A stretch of DNA of 64,000 nt from Verrucomicrobiota bacterium (GTDB lineage Bacteria > Verrucomicrobiota > Verrucomicrobiia > Limisphaerales > Fontisphaeraceae), in contig JBAXGN010000001.1 of assembly GCA_037139415.1 (NCBI GenBank), positions 57,719 to 121,718 of the forward strand, given 5' to 3'. The notes beneath the pieces were generated by a model. The model saw only the letters and a list, made by a program, of their open reading frames with translations. It had not been told where the DNA came from and did no database searches. Position numbers and translations under genes: made by a program. Of this stretch, positions 43,595-51,805 are shown piece by piece (positions within the stretch are counted from its first letter, which is position 1; every line of letters starts with the position of its first letter).

Positions 43595-44584
43595 CTAATT
43601 ACTGATCAGGTGGACGTAGGTGCTCTTTTCCATCTTGGCGACCCAATTCTTGCGCAAACGTTCCAGTTCCTGATCGGCCAGTTTTTGCTCGATCACCTCG
43701 CGCACCTCAGCAAGGGGGCGGACGTGCTGGAGAACGCGTTCTTCGAGGTACAGAATCAGGTAACAATCCGGCAACTCAATCACCCGGCTATGTTGCTTGG
43801 GCTTGAGCGCAAAAGCGATGGCATCCGATTCCTTGGGTAAATCTCCTTTTTCCCAGCCGTGCCAGGCAGAAGGTTTTTCGGGAGCGGCATCCCAGCGGCC
43901 ACCGGGTTCCCTCTCCTTCAGGTCATGATACTGATCCGCGAGTTTGACGAACTCCGAACCACCATCCAGTTGGGCGACAATCTGCTGGGCGAGTTTGGCG
44001 GCGTCCGTTCGGCTCTTGGAAATCTGAAGCCGACGCAATTTGACATTTTCTTTGACAATAAAATTCGTCTGGTTGGCAGCGTAAAAGGATTCCAGTTTAT
44101 AGGGGCTGACGAGGATCTTTTCGCGCGGCACAAAATGCGCGTTCATGAAGCTGACAATCAGGTTTTCCCGTTCTTCCCGGTACCAGGACTCGTAGGTTCT
44201 TCCCTGGGCTTGCAGGGAACGGACAAGGTTGGCGCGATTTTGGAACTGCCCTTCCTTGATCTTTTGCTCGATTCGCCGCTCGATGACGCTTTCCGGAACG
44301 GAAAAATTACGTTTATACTCATACATGATCATCTGACGCTCGATTTTGATGCGGGCGGATTCGCGAATCGCATCAGTGACCTCGGACTCGAGTACTTGCG
44401 GTTGGCCCATCAGCCTGGTTTGCAGGCTGCGGATGGTGGGCAGCGCAAGGCGTTGGATTTCCGACAGCGTAATAATGCTGTCTTCCACCACGGCGGCCAC
44501 GCGATCAAAGGCGGGCAGTTCCTGGGCTGTCACCGTGCCCAAGCCGCCCATCGCCATCAGTAAAATTAAGCCAAATTGCTTCAT
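43595..44584 (-). CDS. SurA-like periplasmic chaperone/peptidyl-prolyl isomerase
   Basis: The protein has 329 residues with a signal peptide (MKQFGLILLMAMGGLGTVTAQ). The SurA-type N-terminal helices show FDRVAAVVEDSIITLSEI and QLARIKIERQMI-like segments. A single parvulin-like domain lies around residues 180-290 (VKLRRLQISKSR, GGSEFVKLADQYHD, GGRWDA, AIAFALKPKQHSRVIEL, CYLILYLEER), then a C-terminal helix. It probably assists folding of outer-membrane proteins in the periplasm. E. coli SurA has two parvulin domains; one here is common outside Proteobacteria. The parvulin core is not perfectly canonical, so isomerase activity is uncertain. Confidence 0.85.
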   Translation of the reverse strand: MKQFGLILLMAMGGLGTVTAQELPAFDRVAAVVEDSIITLSEIQRLALPTIRSLQTRLMGQPQVLESEVTDAIRESARIKIERQMIMYEYKRNFSVPESVIERRIEQKIKEGQFQNRANLVRSLQAQGRTYESWYREERENLIVSFMNAHFVPREKILVSPYKLESFYAANQTNFIVKENVKLRRLQISKSRTDAAKLAQQIVAQLDGGSEFVKLADQYHDLKEREPGGRWDAAPEKPSAWHGWEKGDLPKESDAIAFALKPKQHSRVIELPDCYLILYLEERVLQHVRPLAEVREVIEQKLADQELERLRKNWVAKMEKSTYVHLISN

Positions 44585-44635
44585 AGCAGGTGCAGTGTAG
44601 AGGTGAAAACCGGGCGGGTCAAGGATGCCGCCGGG

Positions 44636-45772
44636 TTAAAGCAATTTTTTATATTCGGGCTTATCCGCCAGCTTTTTCACCATTTCCTTGACCTTTTGCG
44701 CCTGGCTCTTGTGCGCCACCATGGTGGCATCGTCCGTAAGCACCAGAATGGCGTCGCGCAGGCCAACGAAGGCAATGGGGGTGCGATGCTTGGTGCGGGC
44801 GTCGAAGATGATATTACGGGCCGCGTCCACGTGGATGAAATCACCCACCACGGCATTGCCCTCCGGGTCCGCCTTGAGATGCCGGCCAATGGCATTCCAG
44901 GAACCCAGATCATCCCATTCAAACGCGCCGTCCGCCACGACGACATTGTGCGCCTTTTCCAGCAGCGCAAAATCAATGGAGATTTTCTTCACCTCCGGGT
45001 ATTCCTTGGCGAGCACCTTATCCAATTTCCCCTTGGCGGCGGCCTCGAACCAGCGGTGACAGGCGGATTCCATCTCCGGCTGGTGATTTTTCAAACCCTC
45101 GGTGATGGTGACAAACGACCAGAGAAACATACCCGCATTCCAACGGTAATGCCCGCTGTTGACATATTCGAGCGCCTTGTCGTAATGCGGTTTTTCCACA
45201 AATTGCTCCGCGCGGAAGAAACTGGTCTTGTATTGTTTTCCGCCATGCGGCGTTGGTAAATTATTCCCAACCTTGATGTAACCGTAGCCGGTGGAAGGCT
45301 CGGTAGGCTTGATGCCGATGGTCACGATTACCTGCCCGCGCGACGCCAGGTCAAAGGCATCGGCCAACACCTGCTGGAATTTCTTTTCCTCGGGAATCAC
45401 GTGATCCGAGGGTAGGACGGCCATGACACCGGTGGTGCAACGTGAACCAACGATGGCGGCGCCGAGTGTCACCGCCGCGCAGGTGTCGCGACCCACCGGC
45501 TCGGCAATGATGTTTGCCTTGGGCAGCTTGGGAAGTTGCTTGCGCACCTCGTCCAATTGGGCGGCATTGGTGATCACCAGGACGTTTTTCATCGGCACCA
45601 CCGGCAGCACACGATCCACGGCCTGCTGCAACAACGAGCGATCCCCCAACAATTTGATCAGTTGCTTGGGCGTCTTTTCACGGCTTACCGGCCAGAACCG
45701 CTCGCCGCGGCCCCCGGCCATGATGATGACGTAATAGTTATCGTGGGTGGTGAATTTGGTTTTGGCTGCCAT
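44636..45772 (-). CDS. manC: Mannose-1-phosphate guanylyltransferase
   Basis: The protein has 378 residues. The nucleotidyltransferase motif is MAGGRGERFWPVSREKTPKQ near residue 19, followed by NIIAEPVGRDTCAAVTLGA, AVLPSDHVIPEE and EPSTGYGYIKVGN, then FVEKPHYDKALEYVNSGHYRWNAGMFLW. This is the GDP-mannose-forming ManC/RfbM family; the isomerase domain of bifunctional forms is absent, matching the short form. It makes GDP-mannose from GTP and mannose 1-phosphate for cell-surface glycans. It lies 30 bp after trpA and 51 bp before the SurA-like gene, so it probably belongs to one long transcript. Confidence 0.92.
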   Translation of the reverse strand: MAAKTKFTTHDNYYVIIMAGGRGERFWPVSREKTPKQLIKLLGDRSLLQQAVDRVLPVVPMKNVLVITNAAQLDEVRKQLPKLPKANIIAEPVGRDTCAAVTLGAAIVGSRCTTGVMAVLPSDHVIPEEKKFQQVLADAFDLASRGQVIVTIGIKPTEPSTGYGYIKVGNNLPTPHGGKQYKTSFFRAEQFVEKPHYDKALEYVNSGHYRWNAGMFLWSFVTITEGLKNHQPEMESACHRWFEAAAKGKLDKVLAKEYPEVKKISIDFALLEKAHNVVVADGAFEWDDLGSWNAIGRHLKADPEGNAVVGDFIHVDAARNIIFDARTKHRTPIAFVGLRDAILVLTDDATMVAHKSQAQKVKEMVKKLADKPEYKKLL

Positions 45773-45802
45773 AAACTGGTTCTTTCAATACTGGGTTGCG
45801 TT

Positions 45803-46603
45803 TTAAACTGACTTCACGGCCTCGGCCATGGTTTTGACATAGGCTGCTGTTTTGCTGACGAGGTCCGGCGAGCATCCGTGCGTGGCAATCTGGTTCACAA
45901 TCGCGCTGCCCACCACCACCGCCTCGGCGTGGCGGGCGACCTCCCGCGCCTGTTCCGGGTTGGAAACGCCGAAACCCACCGCAATGGGCAGTTCGGTATG
46001 CTCGCGGATTTTATCGGTCATTTGGGCGATGGTATCCGAGACCTTGGTTTGCATGCCTGTCACGCCCTCGCGGGAGACATAATAAAGAAACCCGGCGGCA
46101 TGTCTGGCAATCAAGCCCATGCGTTGTTCCGGCGTCGTCGGCGCGATCAAATAAATATTGCACAACCCTGCCTCTCGCATGAGGCGTTCATATTGCACCG
46201 CCTCCTCGGGGGGCAGATCCAGCGTCAGCAGACCATCCACACCAGCTTGGGCGGCATCGCGGACAAACCGTTCAAGCCCGTATTGGTGCAGGAGATTGTA
46301 ATAAATGTAAAAGACGATGGGGAGTTGCGAAGCCTTGCGAATTTCGATCACCGTCTGCAAGACCTTGGGGAGTGTGGTGCCGCTCTCAATGCCGCGTTGA
46401 GCCGCGAGTTGATTCACCAAGCCATCCGCGAGCGGATCGCTAAACGGCACTCCGAGTTCAAGCACATCCACGCCGACCTGGTCAAACGCCACGGCCAATT
46501 GCCGCGTGGCTTCCAGGTTCGGATCACCGGCGCCGATATAAACCACGAAACCCTTTTTGCCAGTGCGTCGTAATTGCTGAAACCGTTCTTCAATTCGATT
46601 CAT
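45803..46603 (-). CDS. trpA: Tryptophan synthase alpha subunit
   Basis: The protein is 266 residues from ATG 46603; the in-frame TTG at 46612 is unlikely. TrpA marks: FVVYIGAGDPNLEATRQL, catalytic Glu in DVLELGVPFSDPLADG with the catalytic Asp a few residues on, LTLDLPPEEAVQYERL, YLIAPTTPEQRM, GFLYYVSREGVTG and VGFGVSNPEQA. It cleaves indole-3-glycerol phosphate to indole for TrpB. trpB is not adjacent, so the trp genes are split in this genome. It follows coaX by 33 bp. Confidence 0.95.
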   Translation of the reverse strand: MNRIEERFQQLRRTGKKGFVVYIGAGDPNLEATRQLAVAFDQVGVDVLELGVPFSDPLADGLVNQLAAQRGIESGTTLPKVLQTVIEIRKASQLPIVFYIYYNLLHQYGLERFVRDAAQAGVDGLLTLDLPPEEAVQYERLMREAGLCNIYLIAPTTPEQRMGLIARHAAGFLYYVSREGVTGMQTKVSDTIAQMTDKIREHTELPIAVGFGVSNPEQAREVARHAEAVVVGSAIVNQIATHGCSPDLVSKTAAYVKTMAEAVKSV

Positions 46604-46610
46604 GTGGAAC

Positions 46611-46651
46611 AAGTTTCAAGCGTTTGCGCCAAAGTTTCAAGCGTTTTGCGC
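46611..46651 (-). repeat. Imperfect tandem repeat spanning the coaX stop codon
   Basis: Two copies of a roughly 20-bp unit (46611-46629 and 46632-46651) lie in tandem, differing by one inserted base. The rightmost copy contains the end and stop of coaX, and the second repeats it in the coaX-trpA gap. It appears to be a small local duplication. Confidence 0.7.
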
Positions 46652-47401
46652 AGCCCGATCATTAAGCCAGGCTAAGCGGATGCCCTCCAGCGTCAAGTTA
46701 GGCGCCACGGCGGTGATTTCCCGCAGGCCGGTAGCCATAAGTTTGGCGTAACCGCCCGTAGCCACCACGGGCAGACGCGGATATTTTAGTTCCTGCTTCA
46801 ATTCCACGATCAATTGTTTCACCAACCCACGATACCCATGTACCGCCCCAATCAACATGGCCTCCTTAGTACACTTACCGATCACGGTGCGCACCTCGTG
46901 GATTTCAATCCGGGGCAGCAAGGCGGTTTTCTCATGCAAATACTCCGTCATAGCAGAAAGACCAGGGGCAATGATTCCCCCTACGTAATCCCCACGCCGA
47001 TCCACCACGTCAAACGTGACGGCGGTGCCGAAATCCACCACCACTGAGGGCGCACCAAAGAAATGCCGCGCGGCAATCGCATTAGCCAGGCGATCCGGCC
47101 CAATCGTTTCCGGATGCGGGTACTGGATGCCGATGCCGCGCACCGTGGCGGGGGTTAGTTCCAAGACTTGCAGCTTCCAGGTTTCCCAGGCGAACCGCTC
47201 GATCAACGGGGTGATTTGCGGCACCACGCTGCATAGCGCCACGCCCGCCGGACGTTTCCCAGTGCAAAAACGTTTCACAAGGCGACCAGCCGTGTCCTCA
47301 TGCCAATCATGCGTGGGCACATCCGCCTGCCGTAAAATTTTCTTTTCGCTGGCCCACCCCACATGCGTGTGGGTGTTACCAATATCGAACAGCAACAACA
47401 T
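46637..47401 (-). CDS. coaX: Type III pantothenate kinase
   Basis: The protein is 254 residues starting MLLLFDIGNTHTHVGWAS, the phosphate-binding motif of CoaX. The family residues YPHPETIGPDRLANAIAA and VVDFGTAVTFDVV are present, followed by GGIIAPGLSAM and VVATGGYAKLMA. It phosphorylates pantothenate in the first step of coenzyme A synthesis and, unlike CoaA, is not feedback-inhibited by CoA. It is the first gene of the leftward housekeeping run coaX-trpA-manC-surA-pdxA-OB. The 5' region of about 700 bp may hold its promoter and leader. Confidence 0.93.
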   Translation of the reverse strand: MLLLFDIGNTHTHVGWASEKKILRQADVPTHDWHEDTAGRLVKRFCTGKRPAGVALCSVVPQITPLIERFAWETWKLQVLELTPATVRGIGIQYPHPETIGPDRLANAIAARHFFGAPSVVVDFGTAVTFDVVDRRGDYVGGIIAPGLSAMTEYLHEKTALLPRIEIHEVRTVIGKCTKEAMLIGAVHGYRGLVKQLIVELKQELKYPRLPVVATGGYAKLMATGLREITAVAPNLTLEGIRLAWLNDRAAQNA

Positions 47402-48097
47402 ACGTCCGGGAGCTTATGCGGAAACCGCCCGGGGAGAAAGAGGGAAATTTATGGGGTTCTTTCCGGGTATTCGCAAAACCTCAGTAGAGGATTTTTGGTT
47501 CCAAATCCCCGCCTCCCGGTTGCTCGCTCATGGAATCAGCGCGCCACCGCGTCTTCGGTTTAGCGAAGCAATGTGATAGGTGCTCCCCTTTTCTGCCGCT
47601 CATCCAAATGGGAGAGTCACCTGAGGGTTTATCACCAGACCTTCCCAACCCGTATAATTCGTAACGCACCAAAGCGAACGGTTGGAAAGAAAACCACGCC
47701 AAAACTGCACCATTTCTGCACCGTTTTTGAGATTTAAACGGTGCAGTTTTATGGGAAACTTCGACTGGGGCGGGGCTTGCGCCTTGCCGCAGGCTATTAT
47801 GGGCCAATCCGACTCCCGAATGAGCTTCCGGCTCCGCTCCTTGTCGTTGCGGCTCCGTACCTGCTTGGCCCTCGTAGTTAGTGCGGCAGGACTCCTCCGG
47901 GCCACCTCGGTTCCGGGTGTCACCTTCCACGCGCGCCACGCTCTTAGACCCCGGCAAGCCGGTCCTGCCCTCACCTTTATCAGGCAGTTCCGTGTTGGGT
48001 TCCGGTAGGCAGACGCCGTCCCCACTTGCGGTTGATGGTATCGAGGCTGAATCGCTTAAGCAGGATGTTTGCATTTCTTGCCCCCAATCCGAAAAAC
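47402..48097. other. Long intergenic region, possibly structured RNA or element remnant
   Basis: About 700 bp with no credible protein gene. Several overlapping frames on the reverse strand stay open (for example 48074 to 47481), but their product is rich in Gly, Arg, Pro and Ser with no domain, as often seen when a structured RNA is translated. Text such as NTELPDKGEGRTGLPG resembles what one reads through the 5' part of group II introns; no reverse transcriptase or domain V was found. It contains the alternative hairpins at 47701-47750. Confidence 0.4.
47701..47750 (+). terminator. Strong hairpin with a competing alternative pairing
   Basis: Arms 47716-47726 and 47736-47746 form a perfect 11-bp stem with a 9-nt loop and TTTT after it (47747-47750), an intrinsic terminator form on the plus strand. 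The segment 47701-47711 is also fully complementary to 47740-47750, giving an alternative fold that places T-runs at the end on either strand. It could act as a bidirectional terminator or attenuator. Confidence 0.5.
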
Positions 48098-49222
48098 ATG
48101 AAGACCAATCCGGCTATGAACGTCAAAGACACTATGAATATCGTCTCAGGCGTTCTGTCTAGCACCTTGTGGTTACTGCCATTGGCCGCACTCTGCGCCG
48201 CCGATGCCCCGTTAACTTTCCAGGATCCCAAGCCCCAGCGCTACGAGTTCACCGCGCGGGCCAGCCAGGTTGATCCGCGTGCCCGGCCGCACCCGGAAAT
48301 TGATTTTGTCTTCGAGAAGAATGGCAAGCCTGCCGATGTCGAGCATGCGTCGGTGGATACACGGTTAAAGCCACAGGGTAAATTGGTGATCTGGCTCATG
48401 GGCTACGGCGCGCCGCTGTTCGAGCGCGTGAACAGTTATGGTTTGCACGCCATCCAGGTGCATTATGCGAACGGCTGGTTTGGCCAGTTTGGCAAGGAAC
48501 CGCCGCCGGTGGATGATAAGTTCCTTGGTAAGATCCGGCTCGAAGCGGCGACCGGCGAGGATTTCAGCGACGTGGTAAATATCCCCAAGCCCGACGGCAT
48601 GATGGAGCGCTCGGTACAATTCGTGAAATGGTTGGCGAAGGAAAACCCACTGGGCCGCTGGGACTATTTCCTGACTGATGATCGGCAGGGGCTCCGTTGG
48701 GATCGTGTGATCATCTCAGGCGCTTCACACGGTTCAACCACGGCGGCGCGGTTTGCCAAACACCAACGCGTGGATCGCGTGGTGATGTTTTGCGGCCCAC
48801 GCGACCAGTACGAGACCTGGCAAGGGTTGCCCTCCGCCACGCCAACGAACCGGTTCTTTGCCTTCAGCCATGTCCTCGATGGCGGTTGGACGGGGCATCA
48901 TTATGATCGCTCGTGGGAATTGCTGGGCTTGAATCAGTGCGGTCCCATTGTGAACGTGGATAAAGTGGCACCGCCTTATGGCAACACCCGCCAGCTTATC
49001 ACCGATGGCGACGTGAAGAACGATGCCAAGCGCGCACACAGTTCCGTAGTGCCCGGTGGCGCGGCGGTGAAGAACGCCGCCGGCAAGTTTGTTCACGAAG
49101 ACGTCTGGCGCTACCTTTTCACTCATCCCGTGGACCAGGTGGGCAAGCCTGTGCCGCACGACCCGGCGTGTCCGCTGGATTTACGATCTTTGGCCAAGCC
49201 AGCCGCAAAGAAAAGTCAGTAA
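48098..49222 (+). CDS. BPSS1187-like exported alpha/beta hydrolase family protein
   Basis: The protein is about 374 residues from ATG 48098 (MKTNPAMNVKDTMNIV, then a signal peptide LWLLPLAALCAADA); ATGs at 48026, 48116 and 48134 are alternatives. It has an alpha/beta hydrolase layout: GKLVIWLMGYGAPLF early strand, SYGLHAIQVHYANGWFG, the nucleophile elbow ISGASHGSTTAARF (GxSxG), VVMFCGPRDQYETW, and a late acidic/His region HSSVVPGGAAVK. It matches the BPSS1187 type of uncharacterised bacterial proteins in overall pattern. Activity and substrate are unknown; the export signal places it in the periplasm. Confidence 0.75.
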   Translation: MKTNPAMNVKDTMNIVSGVLSSTLWLLPLAALCAADAPLTFQDPKPQRYEFTARASQVDPRARPHPEIDFVFEKNGKPADVEHASVDTRLKPQGKLVIWLMGYGAPLFERVNSYGLHAIQVHYANGWFGQFGKEPPPVDDKFLGKIRLEAATGEDFSDVVNIPKPDGMMERSVQFVKWLAKENPLGRWDYFLTDDRQGLRWDRVIISGASHGSTTAARFAKHQRVDRVVMFCGPRDQYETWQGLPSATPTNRFFAFSHVLDGGWTGHHYDRSWELLGLNQCGPIVNVDKVAPPYGNTRQLITDGDVKNDAKRAHSSVVPGGAAVKNAAGKFVHEDVWRYLFTHPVDQVGKPVPHDPACPLDLRSLAKPAAKKSQ

Positions 49223-49317
49223 TCCTAACTATTAGGTCGCCTTGAAGTTAGTGATTGACTTTGGCCTGCTTCGCTTTACGCTATGGCCTCATGATAGTGA
49301 AGCAAAGCCGAACTGTT

Positions 49318-50109
49318 ATGAGTCAAAATCGAACTGTTTTAACCTCTTGTTTTTCAACCGGAGGAGCTGGTCAGCATCCTCGTCAGTCGTTTCGTATTTC
49401 AGGAATATTATTCCACAAATACTTGATGCTGCTGCTTGCAATCAGTGTGTTACCTTCGGTGTTCGGAGGCTCCATCATCACTGCCAATCTGCCAGCGGGT
49501 ACCGCCATTGTAAATATTAACGCCCGACAGGATGGTGCAGGGAGTTACAATGGCGATCAATCGCTGTGGTATAATCCGTTTTTCACTGGTGGAGCCACCC
49601 AACTGCTTGAATATTCTGTGCAACCAGGTACCTATACCTTTCAAGTCATAAACCCCGCCGCCGCGGCGATTGCCTTCCCCGCGCTAACCCCCACCGATCT
49701 GAGTCAGATCTATACGGCATGGACCTACAATTCTCCGTGGATCACCGATTATCTGGTATTCGATATTGCGGCGGCAAGCTCGGGTTCAGTCCCGCAGCTT
49801 TTTGATGGCGCACCCGGGCCTGGCTTCAGTAGTGCTGCCGCTGCTTATAGTGACGCTGTGGCAAACGGATATTGCAATCTTATCCGCCCCGGGCCGCTTG
49901 GGCGGAAAGGCACAATATTAAGTTCAGATTACACCTTTACCTCCGCCACGACCTTAATCTTTGCGGTGCCGGATTACGGCCTGTATGACAATGGCGGGGG
50001 GATTTCCGTTGTGGTTGCACCGGTTCCCGAGCCGACCACTGCCTTCTTAGTGCTCGCATTTGCCGGAATCGGATTGGTGGCGCGTAAGCGGCGGCAGCGA
50101 GGGACCTGA
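49318..50109 (+). CDS. PEP-CTERM sorting domain exported protein
   Basis: The protein is 263 residues from ATG 49318 (other in-frame starts from 49255). It has an N-terminal hydrophobic signal (HKYLMLLLAISVLPSVFGG), a beta-rich middle (TAIVNINARQDGAGSYNGDQ, YSVQPGTYTFQVI) and a C-terminal sorting signal: VPEPTTAFLVLAFAGIGL followed by a basic tail RKRRQR. PEP-CTERM proteins are processed by exosortase and linked to exopolysaccharide and biofilm formation. No exosortase gene is in the window. The middle domain is not recognised. Confidence 0.88.
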   Translation: MSQNRTVLTSCFSTGGAGQHPRQSFRISGILFHKYLMLLLAISVLPSVFGGSIITANLPAGTAIVNINARQDGAGSYNGDQSLWYNPFFTGGATQLLEYSVQPGTYTFQVINPAAAAIAFPALTPTDLSQIYTAWTYNSPWITDYLVFDIAAASSGSVPQLFDGAPGPGFSSAAAAYSDAVANGYCNLIRPGPLGRKGTILSSDYTFTSATTLIFAVPDYGLYDNGGGISVVVAPVPEPTTAFLVLAFAGIGLVARKRRQRGT

Positions 50110-50303
50110 AGGTCAAGGCTTCTGTTGGATTATATTTCTCAACTGCGAAGAATCGAATTTTCGTGTCCTGTTTGCGCAAGCGGTAATTACTCCAACTGGG
50201 ATTAAGACGGCCTTGGTAATGATGAACGCCCGGCGGCACCATGTTTCAGCTTGGTGTGATGGCAATCGCAACTCGCGTAACAACAGCGGTGCGGGGTTCC
50301 TGC

Positions 50304-50585
50304 TTATTCATAACTCCAGACAACCAGCTTGCACAGAGCCAACAGCATCGAGCCCAGAACAGCAACGTTGATCAATCCGCCCAGCCAGGCTAAAATGAAG
50401 CCTGCCTTAACATGAAATATGGCAGGGTTCCAAAATTTATACGAATTCAGCCATACTCGGTAGCGACAGCGGATCGCCATAATCACGAATGGGATTCCAA
50501 ACAACGGTATCAGGCCGGCCGCGCCATATCGGAAACAGCGGAGGGAATTTTCAATGACGAGTATTTTTATTTCTGGTTTTACCAT
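50304..50585 (-). CDS. Small membrane protein of the pseudopilin operon
   Basis: The protein has 93 residues with two hydrophobic segments (YGAAGLIPLFGIPFVIMAI and ILAWLGGLINVAVLGSMLLAL). It starts 2 bp after the GspK-like gene and ends the operon. No family is recognised. Co-transcription suggests a part in assembly or anchoring of the secretion-like apparatus, but nothing in the sequence proves it. Confidence 0.65.
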   Translation of the reverse strand: MVKPEIKILVIENSLRCFRYGAAGLIPLFGIPFVIMAIRCRYRVWLNSYKFWNPAIFHVKAGFILAWLGGLINVAVLGSMLLALCKLVVWSYE

Positions 50586-50587
50586 GG

Positions 50588-50815
50588 CTAAGGAGCATTG
50601 GTTTGCACCTGAAAAACCTGGTTGGTACCGGCGGCTTCTCGCGCATGTCTGAGTTGCTGTTTCTCCAGGTGTTGCAGTTCACGCCGGAACAGGCTCAGCG
50701 TGCGCCCATTTGCCATCACCAGCAGAAACATGATGGCGGTCAACGCGACCATTAACACCATGGCGACACCCTGTTGTTGGCGCAGGGCCCTATTTGTTTT
50801 CCGAGGCAGTTTCAT
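50588..50815 (-). CDS. Small GspK/PilX-like minor pseudopilin
   Basis: The protein is 75 residues from ATG 50815, which overlaps the end of the preceding GspJ-like gene by 26 bp. It has the prepilin-like site QQQG followed by VAMVLMVALTAIMFLLVM; Glu at +5 is missing, as in GspK. Beyond the helix only about 30 residues follow, so the globular domain of real GspK (about 300 residues) is absent. This is either a minimal minor pseudopilin or a truncated gene. Confidence 0.65.
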   Translation of the reverse strand: MKLPRKTNRALRQQQGVAMVLMVALTAIMFLLVMANGRTLSLFRRELQHLEKQQLRHAREAAGTNQVFQVQTNAP

Positions 50816-51377
50816 GCAGGTGGTTGGGTAAAACCGCAGTAAAGGTAAATAAGGGGGGCAAGCGCGCCGCATTTTGAGGCTTTTCCAATTCCAATTCCCA
50901 GTGGCACGCGGTAACGTAGTGCCGCGCTTCCAAAATAATTTTGGAAGTTTTGACGCCATATAAAATCCGGTTGTAATTGGTGTTCTCCGGCGCAGCACGC
51001 CAGACAAAACCACGCGCAAAGGCATACGTGATTATTCCGTTCGTTTGAGGAATGAATATGTAGTCATAGCCCTGATTGGTTTGCGTGCTCAATGGCCCAC
51101 TTGCCCGTCGCAGCTCTGATCGCCATCGTTCTCCGGCCTGAAGGACTTTTAAAATGTCATTCACGTTGCGCTGCAAGTCACGATTTTTTTCAAAAGCACG
51201 ATAGAAAAGGGAATATGCCAACGTCATCACCACCATTAAGATGGAGATATAGATCATGCATTCAACGAGCATGACGCCAGCGTCCCTAAAGTTTTGGCGC
51301 CATTTTATGGCATCTTCACTGCCAGTCCGCTTTTCCTGGCTGGTCCAACTGAGTCCGGATTGAGCACGTATCTTCAT
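50790..51377 (-). CDS. GspJ-like minor pseudopilin
   Basis: The protein is 195 residues from ATG 51377, in an ATGA overlap with the GspI-like stop. A 35-residue leader precedes the prepilin site FRDAG, then VMLVECMIYISILMVVMTLA with Glu +5. The remaining domain (LKVLQAGERWRSELRRASG, YDYIFIPQTNGIITYAFARG) follows the GspJ/PulJ pattern of a helix and beta-sheet. It would be processed by a prepilin peptidase and sit at the tip of a pseudopilus. The leader is long, and a start nearer the site cannot be excluded. Confidence 0.75.
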   Translation of the reverse strand: MKIRAQSGLSWTSQEKRTGSEDAIKWRQNFRDAGVMLVECMIYISILMVVMTLAYSLFYRAFEKNRDLQRNVNDILKVLQAGERWRSELRRASGPLSTQTNQGYDYIFIPQTNGIITYAFARGFVWRAAPENTNYNRILYGVKTSKIILEARHYVTACHWELELEKPQNAARLPPLFTFTAVLPNHLHETASENK

Positions 51378-51805
51378 GGTGTACCGCCTCTCCCGGGGAC
51401 TGGGATTAACCTCCCAAAACCCTCGCGAGTCACCATGCCACCTTGCGCACTCGTCAGTGGTCTCCATTCCAGCCGGACAAAATTATTGGAGCGAAGAAGC
51501 TGGAATTCACCCTTGCCAAGGTTGGTCAGCGCGCCAGCTTGAATAAAATACGGATGTACTCCGTCCACATAGGCACGCCACTCGCCCGCCAACAGGACTT
51601 CCATTTCGCCATCCACCAATTCCATGGCGATGGCCCGGCGATAGCAAGCGCGACAGGCTTGGTGATCCTGATAATAAGCAAACCCTAGCGGGATCATGGC
51701 CGCTGCCAGGATAGCCATGGCCACAACCAGCTCATTGGTCAAAAAACCGGATTGTCGGCGTGCTTCCACCGCCCTCGGTAAGCGAATTGACAATTGGTTT
51801 ACCAT
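51374..51805 (-). CDS. GspI-like minor pseudopilin
   Basis: The protein has 143 residues, overlapping the GspF-2 gene by 7 bp. The prepilin site is RRQSG followed by FLTNELVVAMAILAAAMIPLG, with Glu +5. After the helix, AMELVDGEMEVLLAGEW is typical of GspI-type minor pseudopilins that join GspJ and GspK at the pilus tip. Two Cys (ACRACY) near the helix end could pair. It is the first of three pseudopilins encoded in a row. Confidence 0.75.
   Translation of the reverse strand: MVNQLSIRLPRAVEARRQSGFLTNELVVAMAILAAAMIPLGFAYYQDHQACRACYRRAIAMELVDGEMEVLLAGEWRAYVDGVHPYFIQAGALTNLGKGEFQLLRSNNFVRLEWRPLTSAQGGMVTREGFGRLIPVPGRGGTP

Noticed and set aside
47481..48074. A 197-codon reverse frame in the long coaX upstream region
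   Set aside because: Its composition (Gly, Arg, Pro, Ser) and the overlapping open frames look like non-coding or structured RNA; not called as protein.
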